NCBI RefSeq assembly: GCF_026427715.1
Contig: NZ_CP107558.1
Location: 967,001-1,031,000, forward strand
DNA length: 64,000 nt
Direction of reading: 5' to 3'
DNA from: Methylocystis sp. MJC1
GTDB lineage: Bacteria > Pseudomonadota > Alphaproteobacteria > Rhizobiales > Beijerinckiaceae
The position numbers and the translations under genes were made by a program. Below, piece after piece: positions 42,374-50,738 of this stretch (position 1 is the stretch's first letter; every line of letters starts with the position of its first letter). The notes beneath the pieces are model-generated. The model did not search any database. It saw only the letters and a program-made list of their open reading frames with translations, and had not been told where the DNA came from.

Positions 42374-43072
42374 ATGGACGAGGAACCCGGTCTGATCGAC
42401 AGCCTGCGCACCCATTGGCGGGCGCTGGCGATTTTCACGCTGATCGTCGTTTCGGCCGCCATTCTCGCCGAACGACGCTTCCTGCCGGCTGGCTCCGACG
42501 ACGAGGCGCCGGCCACGCCCGCCACGACGGCGCCTGCGACCCCGGGGCCCACAAAGCCTGACGAAAAGGCCGAAGCCGCCAAGCCCGGGACCCCCGATTT
42601 GGCGCCCTCCGTCATGAGCGAGACAGTCGACGTCGATGCGCGTCCCGCTCTCGTAATGAAAGGGCAGGGAAAATGGGAGGACGCCGCCAAGGCGCTCTCC
42701 GAGGCGCTGAAAAAGCTGAGCGGCGCCGTCGCCAAGGCGGGGCTGGCCAGCAATGGGAGGCCGATCGCCGTTTTCACTAAGACCGACGACGCAGGCTTTT
42801 CCTTCGAGGCGATGGCCCCGCTCTCTGTGGCGCCGGAAGGCAAAGCGAAGCTCCCCGAGGGGGTGGAAATCGGCGCGTCTCCCGCCGGCAAGGCGCTCAA
42901 ATTCCAGCATCGCGGCGCCTACGACGAGATAGACGCCACTTACGAGGCGATCGCCGCCTATCTCGACGAAAAGGGTCTCGACACCAAAGACCTCATCATC
43001 GAGGAGTACCTCACGGATTTCAAAGCCGACGACGCCAGCGTGGACGTGGATATCTACGTCTTCCTCAAGTGA
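42374..43072 (+). CDS. Membrane-anchored protein with GyrI-like effector-binding domain
   Basis: This 232-residue protein has one N-terminal membrane helix ([20 protein letters not shown]), a Pro/Ala/Thr-rich linker of about 50 residues and then a C-terminal SRPBCC/GyrI-like (SHS2) domain of about 150 residues with [20 protein letters not shown] and IEEYLTDF. GyrI-like domains bind small, often hydrophobic, ligands. Anchoring in the membrane with a periplasmic ligand-binding domain is unusual for this fold, which is usually cytoplasmic. It lies between dapF and copC; co-transcription with copCD is possible but has about 110 bases between. Confidence 0.68.
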   Translation: MDEEPGLIDSLRTHWRALAIFTLIVVSAAILAERRFLPAGSDDEAPATPATTAPATPGPTKPDEKAEAAKPGTPDLAPSVMSETVDVDARPALVMKGQGKWEDAAKALSEALKKLSGAVAKAGLASNGRPIAVFTKTDDAGFSFEAMAPLSVAPEGKAKLPEGVEIGASPAGKALKFQHRGAYDEIDATYEAIAAYLDEKGLDTKDLIIEEYLTDFKADDASVDVDIYVFLK

Positions 43073-43180
43073 GACGCGGCAGGAAAGGGCCATCTATCAG
43101 CCATTGCTAAGGTCTCGCAGAATAGGCTAATCCGCGAGGCTTGAGCCCATCCGGGCGCGATTTCGCACGGGTCGATTCTC

Positions 43181-43537
43181 ATGAGACGTCTTGGATTCAC
43201 ATGTGCTCTGGCTTTCGCGCTCGGCGCGAGCGAGACCGCCCTGGCCCACGCTATTGTGCTCTCCTCGACGCCGCGCGCCGACCAGACGATCAGAGGCGAG
43301 GAGCTCGCGATCGAGATCCGTTTCAATAGCCGGATCGACGCCGCGCGCTCGCATATGAAGCTTTTCAAGATCGGCGGGGACGCAGTCGCGCTCCCCATTC
43401 TCGATGCGGCGTCGACCGACACGCTGAACGCCAAGGCGACGGGACTCGAACCGGGCGCCTATCGCCTGCATTGGCAGGCGTTGAGCCTGGACGGGCATAT
43501 CACGCAAGGCGACATTTCCTTCGTCGTGAGCCGCTGA
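43181..43537 (+). CDS. copC: Copper resistance/transport protein CopC
   Basis: This 118-residue periplasmic protein has a signal peptide (FTCALAFALGASETALA) with cleavage just before His-Ala. The mature N-terminus HAIVLSSTPRADQTI supplies the Cu(II)-binding histidine, and the late DGHITQGDISFVVS supplies Asp and His ligands, as in CopC. It lacks the Met-rich Cu(I) loop of Pseudomonas CopC and therefore looks like the single-site Cu(II) type. It is followed 1 base later by copD, so both are expressed together; they handle copper in the periplasm, relevant to copper-dependent enzymes. Confidence 0.9.
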   Translation: MRRLGFTCALAFALGASETALAHAIVLSSTPRADQTIRGEELAIEIRFNSRIDAARSHMKLFKIGGDAVALPILDAASTDTLNAKATGLEPGAYRLHWQALSLDGHITQGDISFVVSR

Positions 43538-43538
43538 C

Positions 43539-45167
43539 ATGCAGCTCTTCATCGAGATCTATGGCTTTCTGAGCGTCGTGCTGCGCGGATTCATCCTCGC
43601 GGCGCAGTCGGTCGCGGTCGGCGGGCTTGCCTTTCTGCTGCTGCTCGTCTGGCCGCTGGGCCCGAGGCTCGCCGGCGCCGGCGAGGCGCTGGAGCGGCGG
43701 GCGTTGCGGCTGATTTTCCTCGCCGCCAGCGGGCTCCTTGCCGCCGAGCTGCTCGCGGCCGCCGCGCTCACGGCCATGTTGGTCGGCACGCTGGAGATTC
43801 CTGCTCAAGAGGCCGCCGGCGCGCGCGCCGTGGCTGTCGCTCTTGTTGCAGGCGTCATCGCCACGATCATCGCCGTCTCGGCCCGGCGCGCGCAGCGGGG
43901 CGGGGCGGCGATCCGTCGGGCTGCGCCCGTGCTCGCCGCGCTGCTGATCGGCGTCCAGGCGGGCTCCACCCACGCCGCGAGCCAGTTCGACGGGGCGGCG
44001 GTTCTCGCTTGCGCCGAATTCCTGCATATGGCTGGCGCCGCGGTCTGGATCGGCGGCATTCCCTATTTTCTGATGGCGCTGACCGATGTCGCCGACTCCA
44101 CCGCCCGTGCGCGGGTCGCGGCCCGCTTTTCGGCCATGTCCGTGGGCGCTGTGGCGGCGCTTCTCGCTGGCGGCGGGCTGATGGCGGTGTCTTATGTGGG
44201 CGCCGCGCCCGCCATGTATGGCACGTCCTACGGGGTCATGCTCAGCGCCAAGATCGTCCTGCTTTTGGGCCTGCTCCTCCTCGGCGGACTGAATTTCCTG
44301 GCCGTGCGCAAGCTGAGACAGGAGCCCGCCGGGCCGCTGCTGCGCACCCGGCGATTCGCCGAGACGGAGATCGGCGTCGGCCTCACCGTTCTCTTCTGCG
44401 CCGCCTCGCTCGCCTCGCTGCCGCCGGCGCGCGACCTGGCGAACAACCAGGCAAGCTTCGCCGAGATCGTCGACCGCCTCGAGCCACGCCTGCCCGTGCG
44501 GCTGGACAGTCCTGATTTCGAGGCGCTTTCGGCCGCTCTGCCGCCAGAAGCCTTGAAGAATCTGCTGCCCGGCGCCCAGCCGCCGCGCTCGCCCGCCGAT
44601 ATCGCCTGGTCGGAATATAATCACCATTGGGCGGGGCTGTTCGTTATCGCCATGGGCGTGATGGCGCTTCTGGAGCGCGTCAGCCGCCGTCTCGCGCCGG
44701 TCATGCGGCATTGGCCGCTCGTCTTCGTCGGGCTGGCGGGCTTCTTATTCCTGCGCGCGGATGAGGCGGTCTGGCCGCTGGGGCGGCTGGGGCTGATCGA
44801 GAGCCTGCGCGATCCCGAGATTGCCCAGCACCGCCTGCTGACGCTGCTGATTGTGATCTTCGGCCTGTTCGAATGGCAGGTGCGGCAGGGCCGCATCAAG
44901 GCCTGGTGGGCGGCCTATGTCTTCCCTGTCAGCACGGCGACGGCGGCGGCTTTTCTCCTCACCCACTCCCATGCGCTCGCCAATCTCAAGGAAGAGACGC
45001 TGATCGAGATCACCCATACGCCGCTGGCGCTCGTCGGCGTTGCGGCGGGATGGTCGCGCTGGCTGGAGCTGCGGCTCGATGGCGGGGCGAAGCGGATGGC
45101 GGGCTTTGTCTGGCCAATCGGCTTTATTCTCGCCGGGTTGATGCTGGTGTTTTATCGCGAGGCGTGA
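43539..45167 (+). CDS. copD: Copper resistance/uptake protein CopD
   Basis: This 542-residue inner-membrane protein has about 12-14 hydrophobic segments. The CopD domain has AGAAVWIGGIPYFLMALTDV with AEFLHM before it, conserved His/Met/Trp in helices and SYVGAAPAMYGTSYGVMLSA. The C-terminal half has WAGLFVIAMGVMALLER and HSHALANLKEE, which is an additional membrane module seen in longer CopD proteins. It is thought to import the copper held by CopC. The start follows the copC stop directly. A palindromic repeat follows the stop. Confidence 0.88.
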   Translation: MQLFIEIYGFLSVVLRGFILAAQSVAVGGLAFLLLLVWPLGPRLAGAGEALERRALRLIFLAASGLLAAELLAAAALTAMLVGTLEIPAQEAAGARAVAVALVAGVIATIIAVSARRAQRGGAAIRRAAPVLAALLIGVQAGSTHAASQFDGAAVLACAEFLHMAGAAVWIGGIPYFLMALTDVADSTARARVAARFSAMSVGAVAALLAGGGLMAVSYVGAAPAMYGTSYGVMLSAKIVLLLGLLLLGGLNFLAVRKLRQEPAGPLLRTRRFAETEIGVGLTVLFCAASLASLPPARDLANNQASFAEIVDRLEPRLPVRLDSPDFEALSAALPPEALKNLLPGAQPPRSPADIAWSEYNHHWAGLFVIAMGVMALLERVSRRLAPVMRHWPLVFVGLAGFLFLRADEAVWPLGRLGLIESLRDPEIAQHRLLTLLIVIFGLFEWQVRQGRIKAWWAAYVFPVSTATAAAFLLTHSHALANLKEETLIEITHTPLALVGVAAGWSRWLELRLDGGAKRMAGFVWPIGFILAGLMLVFYREA

Positions 45168-45175
45168 GCGGCGGC

Positions 45176-45253
45176 GTCATTGTGAGTGAAGCGAAGCAAT
45201 CCAGGGCGCAACGTGGCTCTGGATTGCTTCGTCGCTACGCTCCTCGCAATGAC
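45176..45253. repeat. Palindromic intergenic repeat A, copy 2
   Basis: This copy begins GTCATTGTGAGTGAAGCG and ends CGCTCCTCGCAATGAC; it differs at a few positions from the copy at 13044-13122 and has the same orientation. It lies between the convergent copD and HTH genes. Confidence 0.8.
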
Positions 45254-45272
45254 GGCGGGAGCGGAAGCGGCA

Positions 45273-45494
45273 TCAATCCTTCGCGGACTCGTCCGGGCGA
45301 TATTCGAGTATGTCCCCCGGTTGGCACGCGAGCGCCTCGCAGATTTTTTCCAGCGTATCGAAGCGCACGCCCTTCACCTTGCCCGATTTCAGCAGACTCA
45401 CATTCTGCTCGGCGATGCCGATCAGTTGCGCGAGATCGCGCGAGCGCATCTTACGCTTGGCGAGCATGACGTCGAGATTGACAATAATGGCCAT
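45273..45494 (-). CDS. Small Cro/CI-type HTH regulator paired with DUF2975 proteins
   Basis: This 73-residue protein is a lone HTH domain: VNLDVMLAKRKMRSRDLAQL, then IGIAEQNVSLLKSGKVKGVR and FDTLEKICEALACQPGDILE. This is the YozG/HTH_26 type that in many bacteria is encoded directly after a DUF2975 membrane protein gene. Its ATG overlaps the stop of the preceding DUF2975 gene by one base (TGATG), so it is translationally coupled. It is likely to repress or activate its own operon, with activity controlled by the membrane partner, but this is not established. Confidence 0.85.
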   Translation of the reverse strand: MAIIVNLDVMLAKRKMRSRDLAQLIGIAEQNVSLLKSGKVKGVRFDTLEKICEALACQPGDILEYRPDESAKD

Positions 45495-46069
45495 CAGACG
45501 ATCTGAGCGTTTTCGTCGGCGATGTCGGCCGCGGTTTTCTGGATATGGGCGAGGGCGAGAAGCATCAGGACCAGGATGATGTGGACGATGTCTTCCGATC
45601 CGATGAAGATATGTTTGGCCTTCGCCGACGCCGGCAGATGCGCGGCAAGCGTATAGATGACCGCCGAGCGCTCGACGAAATCGGCGACGATCGCCACCAG
45701 CCCCGCAATTCCGATCCGTCGCAGCCAAACGGCGGCTTCAAGAGAAAACACTTCGCCGGCAAGATAGATCGAAAAGAGCCGCCAGATGGAGAAGGTGAGG
45801 GCGGCGACGCATAACCACAACGCCAGGCTCATCGCCAGCACAGCGTTCCATTGGGATGCTGACGCTGCGGAAACGTCGAGCCCGAACATATCCATCGCTT
45901 TTGTTTCGTAAGGCGAGCGCGTCGCCCATGCGTCGCAAAAAACCCATAGCAAGAGCGCCGCGTAGCCCAAGGCGAGCAACCGGATTGTCTGACAAAGCCA
46001 GCCGATCTTGGCGCGCAAGGTCGAGAGCCGCGGATTCGCCGGCGAAGCGAGGGCGATCGAATCGGTCAT
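45494..46069 (-). CDS. DUF2975 domain-containing membrane protein (copy nearest the HTH gene)
   Basis: This predicted 191-residue protein has four membrane helices. It shares with the next two genes an N-terminal LRAKIGWLC motif, a middle IYLAGEVFS motif after the second helix and a C-terminal ADIADENAQIV motif. DUF2975 proteins are of unknown function and usually sit beside a small HTH gene, as here. GGAG precedes the ATG at 46069, so I reject a longer frame. The strict linkage to the HTH gene suggests a membrane sensor that controls the regulator. Confidence 0.82.
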   Translation of the reverse strand: MTDSIALASPANPRLSTLRAKIGWLCQTIRLLALGYAALLLWVFCDAWATRSPYETKAMDMFGLDVSAASASQWNAVLAMSLALWLCVAALTFSIWRLFSIYLAGEVFSLEAAVWLRRIGIAGLVAIVADFVERSAVIYTLAAHLPASAKAKHIFIGSEDIVHIILVLMLLALAHIQKTAADIADENAQIV

Positions 46070-46109
46070 TGTTTTTTCTCCATGGTCGCGGCATGGGGCC
46101 GGCTGAAAC

Positions 46110-46688
46110 TCAGACGATCTGGGCATATTCGTCGGCAATCTCGGCGGCAGCCTTGAATATCGCGGACAGAGCGAGGAAGAACGCGCAGCCCACCGCATAA
46201 AGCAGATCCGTCGGACCCACCCAGGACCAGAGCGGCGCCTTCGCGAAAATCGCTGTCGTGAGCAGCGCCGCGCTGGCGATCGCAAGGAAGATGCTCGCCA
46301 CGATCGCGGCGAAACCGAAGAGCGCCACCGCGCGCAAACGGTGGGCCGCGGCGGCTGAAAAAATATCGCCGCGCAAATAGCCGCCCATCAACCGCCAAAC
46401 CGCGACGGCGAAGGCGACCGCAAAGCCTTGGTCGATCAGCCCGAGCGCGAAGGCCATCCAATAACCGTCGCGCGAGATCAGCGCGGGATCGAAGTCGACC
46501 GCGGCGGCCAGCTGCGTGATGTATTCCTCGGCTGGAAGTCTTGTCCGAAGGAAGACGAGGACGGCCCAGAACGCCCAGGCGACGGCGGCGAAACGCGCGA
46601 GATGGCACAGCCAACCCACGCGCGCGCGCAGCGACGCGATCTCGGCGTCTTGCAATGGCGTCGGCGTGATGAAAACCGACTCGGTCAT
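46110..46688 (-). CDS. DUF2975-like membrane protein (middle copy)
   Basis: This predicted 192-residue protein is a divergent paralogue of its neighbours. It has LRARVGWLC near residue 21, four membrane helices, GYLRGDIFS and the C-terminal AEIADEYAQIV. The loops between helices 1 and 2 share almost no identity with the other copies, which suggests different sensed signals. GGAGG lies before the ATG at 46688, and the gap to the next gene is 40 bases. Confidence 0.78.
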   Translation of the reverse strand: MTESVFITPTPLQDAEIASLRARVGWLCHLARFAAVAWAFWAVLVFLRTRLPAEEYITQLAAAVDFDPALISRDGYWMAFALGLIDQGFAVAFAVAVWRLMGGYLRGDIFSAAAAHRLRAVALFGFAAIVASIFLAIASAALLTTAIFAKAPLWSWVGPTDLLYAVGCAFFLALSAIFKAAAEIADEYAQIV

Positions 46689-46699
46689 ATTCGCCTCCA

Positions 46700-47263
46700 T
46701 CAGATGAACTGGCGGTGCTCGGCCGCGATTGTCGTCGCGGTCTTGAAGATCGTGGCCAGAATCAGCACGAAGGCGGCGAACAAGGCGAGCAAAAGGTCGA
46801 AGGGCGGGACCCATACATAAAGGGGCAGCTTGCCGAAGAGCGCCGGCGCAAGCGCCGCGATGGCCATGGGCCGCAGCAGAATATCCGCCACGACGACCGC
46901 GATGGCGGCGAATGCGACATGACGCATGCGCGTTGCGCCGCTAATCGAGAAAATCTCGCCGGCCAGATAGCCGCGCGTCAATCTCGAGATCGCCCACGCC
47001 AGCGCGCCGATCAGCAGCCAAACGAGGATGCCGAGGACGAAAACCGTCCGGAGGCCGAATTCTGTGACCGACGCCGGATCGAGTTGATACTGGCGCGCAA
47101 GCTGGCTCACGCTGTGCGCACGGTCGCTCCAGGCCAGGCAATGCAAGCCGATTCCCCATGCGGTCAGCAAAACCGCGCCGACATTGACCGCCTTGCATAT
47201 CCAGCCGATGCGCGCGCGCAAGGCGGCGGCGCGAGGATCGAAGTCCGAGTCCCGTTGAATCAT
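46700..47263 (-). CDS. DUF2975-like membrane protein (first copy of the operon)
   Basis: This predicted 187-residue protein is the first gene of the three-paralogue operon. It has LRARIGWICK, four membrane helices, GYLAGEIFS and a C-terminal TTIAAEHRQFI, a weaker form of the shared motif. The ATG at 47263 has GGAG 7 bases upstream; a TTG at 47275 is in frame but unlikely. It is divergent from a lipoprotein gene whose promoter overlaps a 19-bp palindrome. Confidence 0.78.
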   Translation of the reverse strand: MIQRDSDFDPRAAALRARIGWICKAVNVGAVLLTAWGIGLHCLAWSDRAHSVSQLARQYQLDPASVTEFGLRTVFVLGILVWLLIGALAWAISRLTRGYLAGEIFSISGATRMRHVAFAAIAVVVADILLRPMAIAALAPALFGKLPLYVWVPPFDLLLALFAAFVLILATIFKTATTIAAEHRQFI

Positions 47264-47355
47264 TTCAGTCTCCAAAAATGACGCGTCGAAAACTTGCGAC
47301 GCGGCGAAAGAGCATGCCCGCCGCTATGCGGGCAAGCTTTCTCTGCGCGCCAATA

Positions 47356-47383
47356 TTGACGCATAAAAAATTTAATGTAATAC
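47356..47383 (+). promoter_or_regulatory. Sigma-70-like promoter of the lipoprotein gene
   Basis: TTGACG (47356-47361) and TAATAC (47378-47383) are separated by 16 bases, which fits a housekeeping promoter reading toward the lipoprotein gene at 47417. The -10 element lies inside a 19-bp palindrome. Confidence 0.5.
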
Positions 47384-47389
47384 ATTAAA
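47371..47389. promoter_or_regulatory. 19-bp perfect palindrome, likely operator between DUF2975 operon and lipoprotein gene
   Basis: TTTAATGTA, central A, TACATTAAA forms perfect 9-bp arms in an AT-rich island of otherwise GC-rich DNA. It covers the -10 region of the plus-strand gene and lies about 110 bases upstream of the DUF2975 operon's first ATG. A dimeric HTH protein would fit such a site; the small regulator at 45273-45494 is the obvious candidate. Confidence 0.6.
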
Positions 47390-47416
47390 AAATAATCGTG
47401 GAGGATGATCGTTATC

Positions 47417-48046
47417 ATGCGACTCATAGGTTTGATTTTCATCGCCTTTTCCGCCGCTTTGCTCTCGGGGTGCAGTTGGGACGTCCCCATCGCCACCCAA
47501 TGGAAGCTCCACGCCTTCAATTTGGGGACGGCCGATTTGACGAAGTTGCGCTTCGCGTTGCGAACGCCGGAATGGGCGGCTCCCACGCCGGACAAGACGG
47601 TTCTCCTGACGACGCTCGCGTCCGAGGGAGAAAAGGACGGCGAGCGCAACGTCGAGATACACCTGCATCGCGCCGCCTATGCCAAAGATGCGGAAGACAT
47701 CGCCAAACTCTCGCAGAAGACCGGCCCGCTCGACTTCTATGAAATCGCGCCACGCGATCTGGCGGCGGCGCAGGCGTTGCAGGCAGAAGCGCGCAAGTTG
47801 AAGGCCGAGGGGCGCCAAGGTCATAGCCGCGTCAAGATCGACCGCGGGGTCGCCTGCCGCAAGGCGAATGTGCCCGACGGCGCCATACCCATCGACGTCT
47901 TTATTCACCCCGACGACGAGATCGGCTGGCAGCCGCTTCTCGAAAATTTCGACGTGCGCGCCCTGCTCAAGACGCCCGAGGATCTGCGCAAATTCGAAGA
48001 AGGCGCGCCGCTCTGCGACAAGCACGTCCAACGCGTCTCCCAATGA
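47417..48046 (+). CDS. Hypothetical lipoprotein divergent from the DUF2975 operon
   Basis: This predicted 209-residue protein begins with a lipoprotein signal (LIGLIFIAFSAALLSGC) with lipobox LLSGC. The mature domain is mixed alpha/beta with VEIHLHRAAYAKDAEDIAKL and a C-terminal DVFIHPDDEIGWQP. I do not recognise a family. GGAGG abuts an ATG at 47405 and is 12 bases before the ATG at 47417; 47417 is preferred because spacing of zero is not workable. Shared control with the DUF2975 genes is suggested by the intervening palindrome. Confidence 0.6.
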   Translation: MRLIGLIFIAFSAALLSGCSWDVPIATQWKLHAFNLGTADLTKLRFALRTPEWAAPTPDKTVLLTTLASEGEKDGERNVEIHLHRAAYAKDAEDIAKLSQKTGPLDFYEIAPRDLAAAQALQAEARKLKAEGRQGHSRVKIDRGVACRKANVPDGAIPIDVFIHPDDEIGWQPLLENFDVRALLKTPEDLRKFEEGAPLCDKHVQRVSQ

Positions 48047-48181
48047 CGACGCGAAAGCCGATCCGCGCGCCGCCGCGATGACGACGCGCTGAGTCAACCG
48101 AAAGGACAATCGCCTTCCCCAACGCCGGAGCCCTCGCTCCGGCGAACAGAGCTTCTTTGTCTTCAAACTGGAGATCGATCA

Positions 48182-48898
48182 ATGAAACGCTTCGTTCCTG
48201 CCATTCTGGCGCTCGGCGCCTCTAGTGCGGCGGCCGCCGCCGATCTGCCCTACCGCAGGGCGGCTCCGCCCTTCGTTCCGCCGCCTCCGCCCCCGGCGCT
48301 CTTGTTCCAGGGGCTTTACGCCGGCGTGCAGGCGGGCTTCGTCGGCTTTGCCGATCGCTCGCGCGATTATCTGGCCGTCAACAATGCCTTGCTGTTCACG
48401 AGCAAGACCGGCCATGGCGGCGGGTTTCAGGGCGGCGCGCATGTCGGTTACGATTGGCGCTTCGGCTCCTTTGTCGGCGGTGTCGTCGCCGATGTGACGG
48501 GCGCGCGGGCGGTCAATGATTTCTACGATCCGCTCGGGCAATATTCGGTGCGCAATGTGCTCGGCATGTCAGGCTCCCTTCGCGGGCGTGTCGGCGTCGT
48601 CGCCTTGGATCGGCTGTTGGTCTATGCGACAGGCGGTCTCAATGTCGCCGACGTGCGCCATGAGTACAGATCCGTTCTCGGCTTGAGGTCGAACAAGAAT
48701 TATCTTCTGGGGTCGCCCACGGTCGGCGTGGGCTTGGAATATGCGATTTCCGACCGCTGGAGCGGGCGGGTCGAATATCGCATCACCGGCCTTGGAACGT
48801 CACGGGAGACGACGCCTGTCGCTTGGGGGTTGAAGACGGCGCATCAGGCAGGCTCGGGCGCCATCACCGCGGGCGTCAGCTATCGCTTCGGCAACTGA
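48182..48898 (+). CDS. Outer membrane beta-barrel protein (Omp25/OmpA-like)
   Basis: This 238-residue protein starts with a signal peptide ending in ASSAAAAA and the mature start ADLPYRRAAPPF, which is a common hallmark of Rhizobiales Omp25/31-type proteins, followed by a Pro-rich stretch. The barrel has GLYAGVQAGFVGFADRS, GAHVGYDWRFGSFVGGVVAD, VGVVALDRLLVYATGGLNVA and a last strand ending SYRFGN. Eight antiparallel strands in the outer membrane are expected. It probably has a structural rather than a pore role. It follows the lipoprotein gene by about 135 bases. Confidence 0.83.
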   Translation: MKRFVPAILALGASSAAAAADLPYRRAAPPFVPPPPPPALLFQGLYAGVQAGFVGFADRSRDYLAVNNALLFTSKTGHGGGFQGGAHVGYDWRFGSFVGGVVADVTGARAVNDFYDPLGQYSVRNVLGMSGSLRGRVGVVALDRLLVYATGGLNVADVRHEYRSVLGLRSNKNYLLGSPTVGVGLEYAISDRWSGRVEYRITGLGTSRETTPVAWGLKTAHQAGSGAITAGVSYRFGN

Positions 48899-48958
48899 CG
48901 CAAGATGGATAGCGCGCCTTGGGGCGCGCTTCCGATTGTTGACAAACCTCCGAGGCGG

Positions 48959-49077
48959 CCTCGCCCTTCGAGACGCGAGCTTCGCTCGCTCCTCAGGATG
49001 AGGCCTAAGTGTTTGGCAAAGTTGCAGAAGCTCCTCATGCTGAGGAGCCTGCGCAGCAGGCGTCTCGAAGCACGAGG
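48959..49077. repeat. Palindromic intergenic repeat D (ccttcgagacgc type)
   Basis: The outer arms CCTCGCCCTTCGAGACGC and GCGTCTCGAAGCACGAGG pair imperfectly; inner arms are GCTCCTCAGGATGAGG and CCTCATGCTGAGGAGC. This is a common dispersed extragenic element of Rhizobiales. Together with repeat B it fills most of the 410-base gap between the outer membrane protein gene and carA. Confidence 0.78.
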
Positions 49078-49124
49078 GGCGTTACCGCCACTTTGTCATA
49101 CGAGATCCGCTTGATTGGCTCGCT

Positions 49125-49228
49125 GTCATTCCCGACGCTCGCGCAGCGAGTGATCGGGAATCCAGCGCAAAACCAGCGCTTTTTGGGCTCTGGATTCCCG
49201 GTCGGGCTTTCAGCCCGCCGGGAATGAC
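49125..49228. repeat. Palindromic intergenic repeat B, copy 2 (opposite orientation)
   Basis: The element begins GTCATTCCCGACGCTCGC and ends CAGCCCGCCGGGAATGAC, which is the copy at 23066-23169 read from the other strand. It lies about 80 bases downstream of carA's stop on the minus strand. Confidence 0.82.
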
Positions 49229-49310
49229 AAGTCCCCATGCGACCTATTCAAATGGAAATGGTATCAGTAGTCCGAGCGCGCCTGAAGGCGCGCGGTCCGG
49301 AAAGTCGGCG

Positions 49311-50501
49311 TTACGCCGCCTTCGCCTTTTCCATCATCTCGACGAAGCGCTTGAAGAGATAATGGCTGTCCTGCGGGCCGGGCGAGGCCTCGGGGTGGTG
49401 CTGCACCGAGAAAGCCGGGCGGTCGGTGAGCGCGATGCCGCAATTCGAGCCGTCGAACAGCGAGCGATGCGTCTCGACGGCGTTCGCCGGCAGGCTGTCG
49501 CGGTCGACGGCGAAGCCGTGGTTCATCGAGACGATCTCGACCTTGCCAGTAGTGAAGTCCTTCACCGGATGGTTCGCCCCGTGATGGCCTTGCGGCATCT
49601 TCTGCGTTTTGGCGCCGACGGCCAGCGCCATCATCTGATGGCCCAGGCAAATGCCGAACACAGGCACTTTCTTCGCGAGCAGATCGCGGATCACGGGCGT
49701 GGCGTATTTGCCCGTCTCGGCCGGGTCGCCCGGGCCGTTGGAGAGGAAGACGCCATCGGGCTTCAACGCCAGAATCTCAGCGCTGGTCGCCGTCGCCGGG
49801 GCGACGATCACTTCGCAGCCTTCCTCAGCCAGCAGGCGCAGAATATTGCGCTTCACGCCATAGTCGATGGCGACGACGCGAAACTTCGCTTGGCCGTCCC
49901 GCGCGCCATAGCCCGCGCCGAGGCGCCAGGGGGTTTCCGTCCAGTCGTAGCGCTCCTTGGCGCCGACGCTGGGGACGAGGTCCATCCCGTCGATGCCAGG
50001 CCAGGCGGCGGCCTTGGCCTTGAGCGCGTCGATGTCGAACTTGCCGTCCGGCGCATAAGCGATGACGGCGTTGGGCATGCCGCGCTCGCGAATGAGCGCC
50101 GTGAGCGCGCGCGTGTCGATCCCATAGAGCGCCACAATGCCGCGCTTCGCCAGCCAGTCGGTCAGCGACGTCTCGGAGCGGAAATTGGAAGGGGCCGTCA
50201 CCGGCTGGCCGAAGATCGCGCCGACGGCGCCGGCGCTACGGGCGAGGTCGACCGTCTCTATGTCCTCGTCATTGGCGCCGACATTGCCGATATGCGGAAA
50301 GGTGAAGGTGACGATCTGCGCGGCGTAGGAGGGGTCGGTGAGGATTTCCTCATAGCCGGTCATCGCCGTGTTGAAGCAGACTTCGCCCACGGCCTCGCCG
50401 ACGGCGCCGAGGCCATAGCCCTCGATCACTTCGCCGCTTGCGAGCACCAGCACGCCGGTATGCACCGGCTTCGTCCAGCCATTGTCTTGATCGAGGGTCA
50501 T
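49311..50501 (-). CDS. carA: Carbamoyl-phosphate synthase small subunit
   Basis: This 396-residue glutamine amidotransferase subunit supplies ammonia to CarB for carbamoyl phosphate, used in arginine and pyrimidine synthesis. The N-terminal CPSase_sm domain has GEVCFNTAMTGYEEILTDPS. The class I GATase domain has the catalytic Cys in VFGICLGHQMMALA, FLSNGPGDPAE before it, and the His-Glu pair in HHPEASPGPQD. The length is typical. carB is not in the window. The gene stands alone with repeats on both flanks. Confidence 0.95.
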   Translation of the reverse strand: MTLDQDNGWTKPVHTGVLVLASGEVIEGYGLGAVGEAVGEVCFNTAMTGYEEILTDPSYAAQIVTFTFPHIGNVGANDEDIETVDLARSAGAVGAIFGQPVTAPSNFRSETSLTDWLAKRGIVALYGIDTRALTALIRERGMPNAVIAYAPDGKFDIDALKAKAAAWPGIDGMDLVPSVGAKERYDWTETPWRLGAGYGARDGQAKFRVVAIDYGVKRNILRLLAEEGCEVIVAPATATSAEILALKPDGVFLSNGPGDPAETGKYATPVIRDLLAKKVPVFGICLGHQMMALAVGAKTQKMPQGHHGANHPVKDFTTGKVEIVSMNHGFAVDRDSLPANAVETHRSLFDGSNCGIALTDRPAFSVQHHPEASPGPQDSHYLFKRFVEMMEKAKAA

Positions 50502-50555
50502 CTTCCGTCCGTTGCGCTCGGGTGGGGCGAGCCGTTATGACAGCCGCTTCACCGC

Positions 50556-50671
50556 GCGTCATGCCCGCGCTTGACGCGGGCATCCGTCTGGATGCTTGCT
50601 CATATGCATCGCTTTGCCCGGAGGGCTTCGCAGCCCCGGGGCGTGGATGGCCGGGAGCCCGGCCATGACGC
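50556..50671. repeat. Palindromic intergenic repeat (gcgtcatgcccgcgcttga type)
   Basis: The arms GCGTCATGCCCGCGC and GGCCATGACGC bound an element that includes CTTGACGCGGGCATCC and GGATGGCCGGGAGCCCGGCC. It resembles dispersed Bradyrhizobium-type extragenic palindromes and lies between divergent carA and yqeY-like genes. Confidence 0.65.
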
Positions 50672-50738
50672 GAGAAATTCACTTGCGGTGGATGTAATCC
50701 ATCCGCCGCCGAAATGGAAACCCCCAAGAAAGTCCCCC

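Noticed and set aside
49224..50540. 438-codon plus-strand frame opposite carA
   Set aside because: carA on the minus strand is certain; the plus frame begins inside repeat-derived sequence and has no family.
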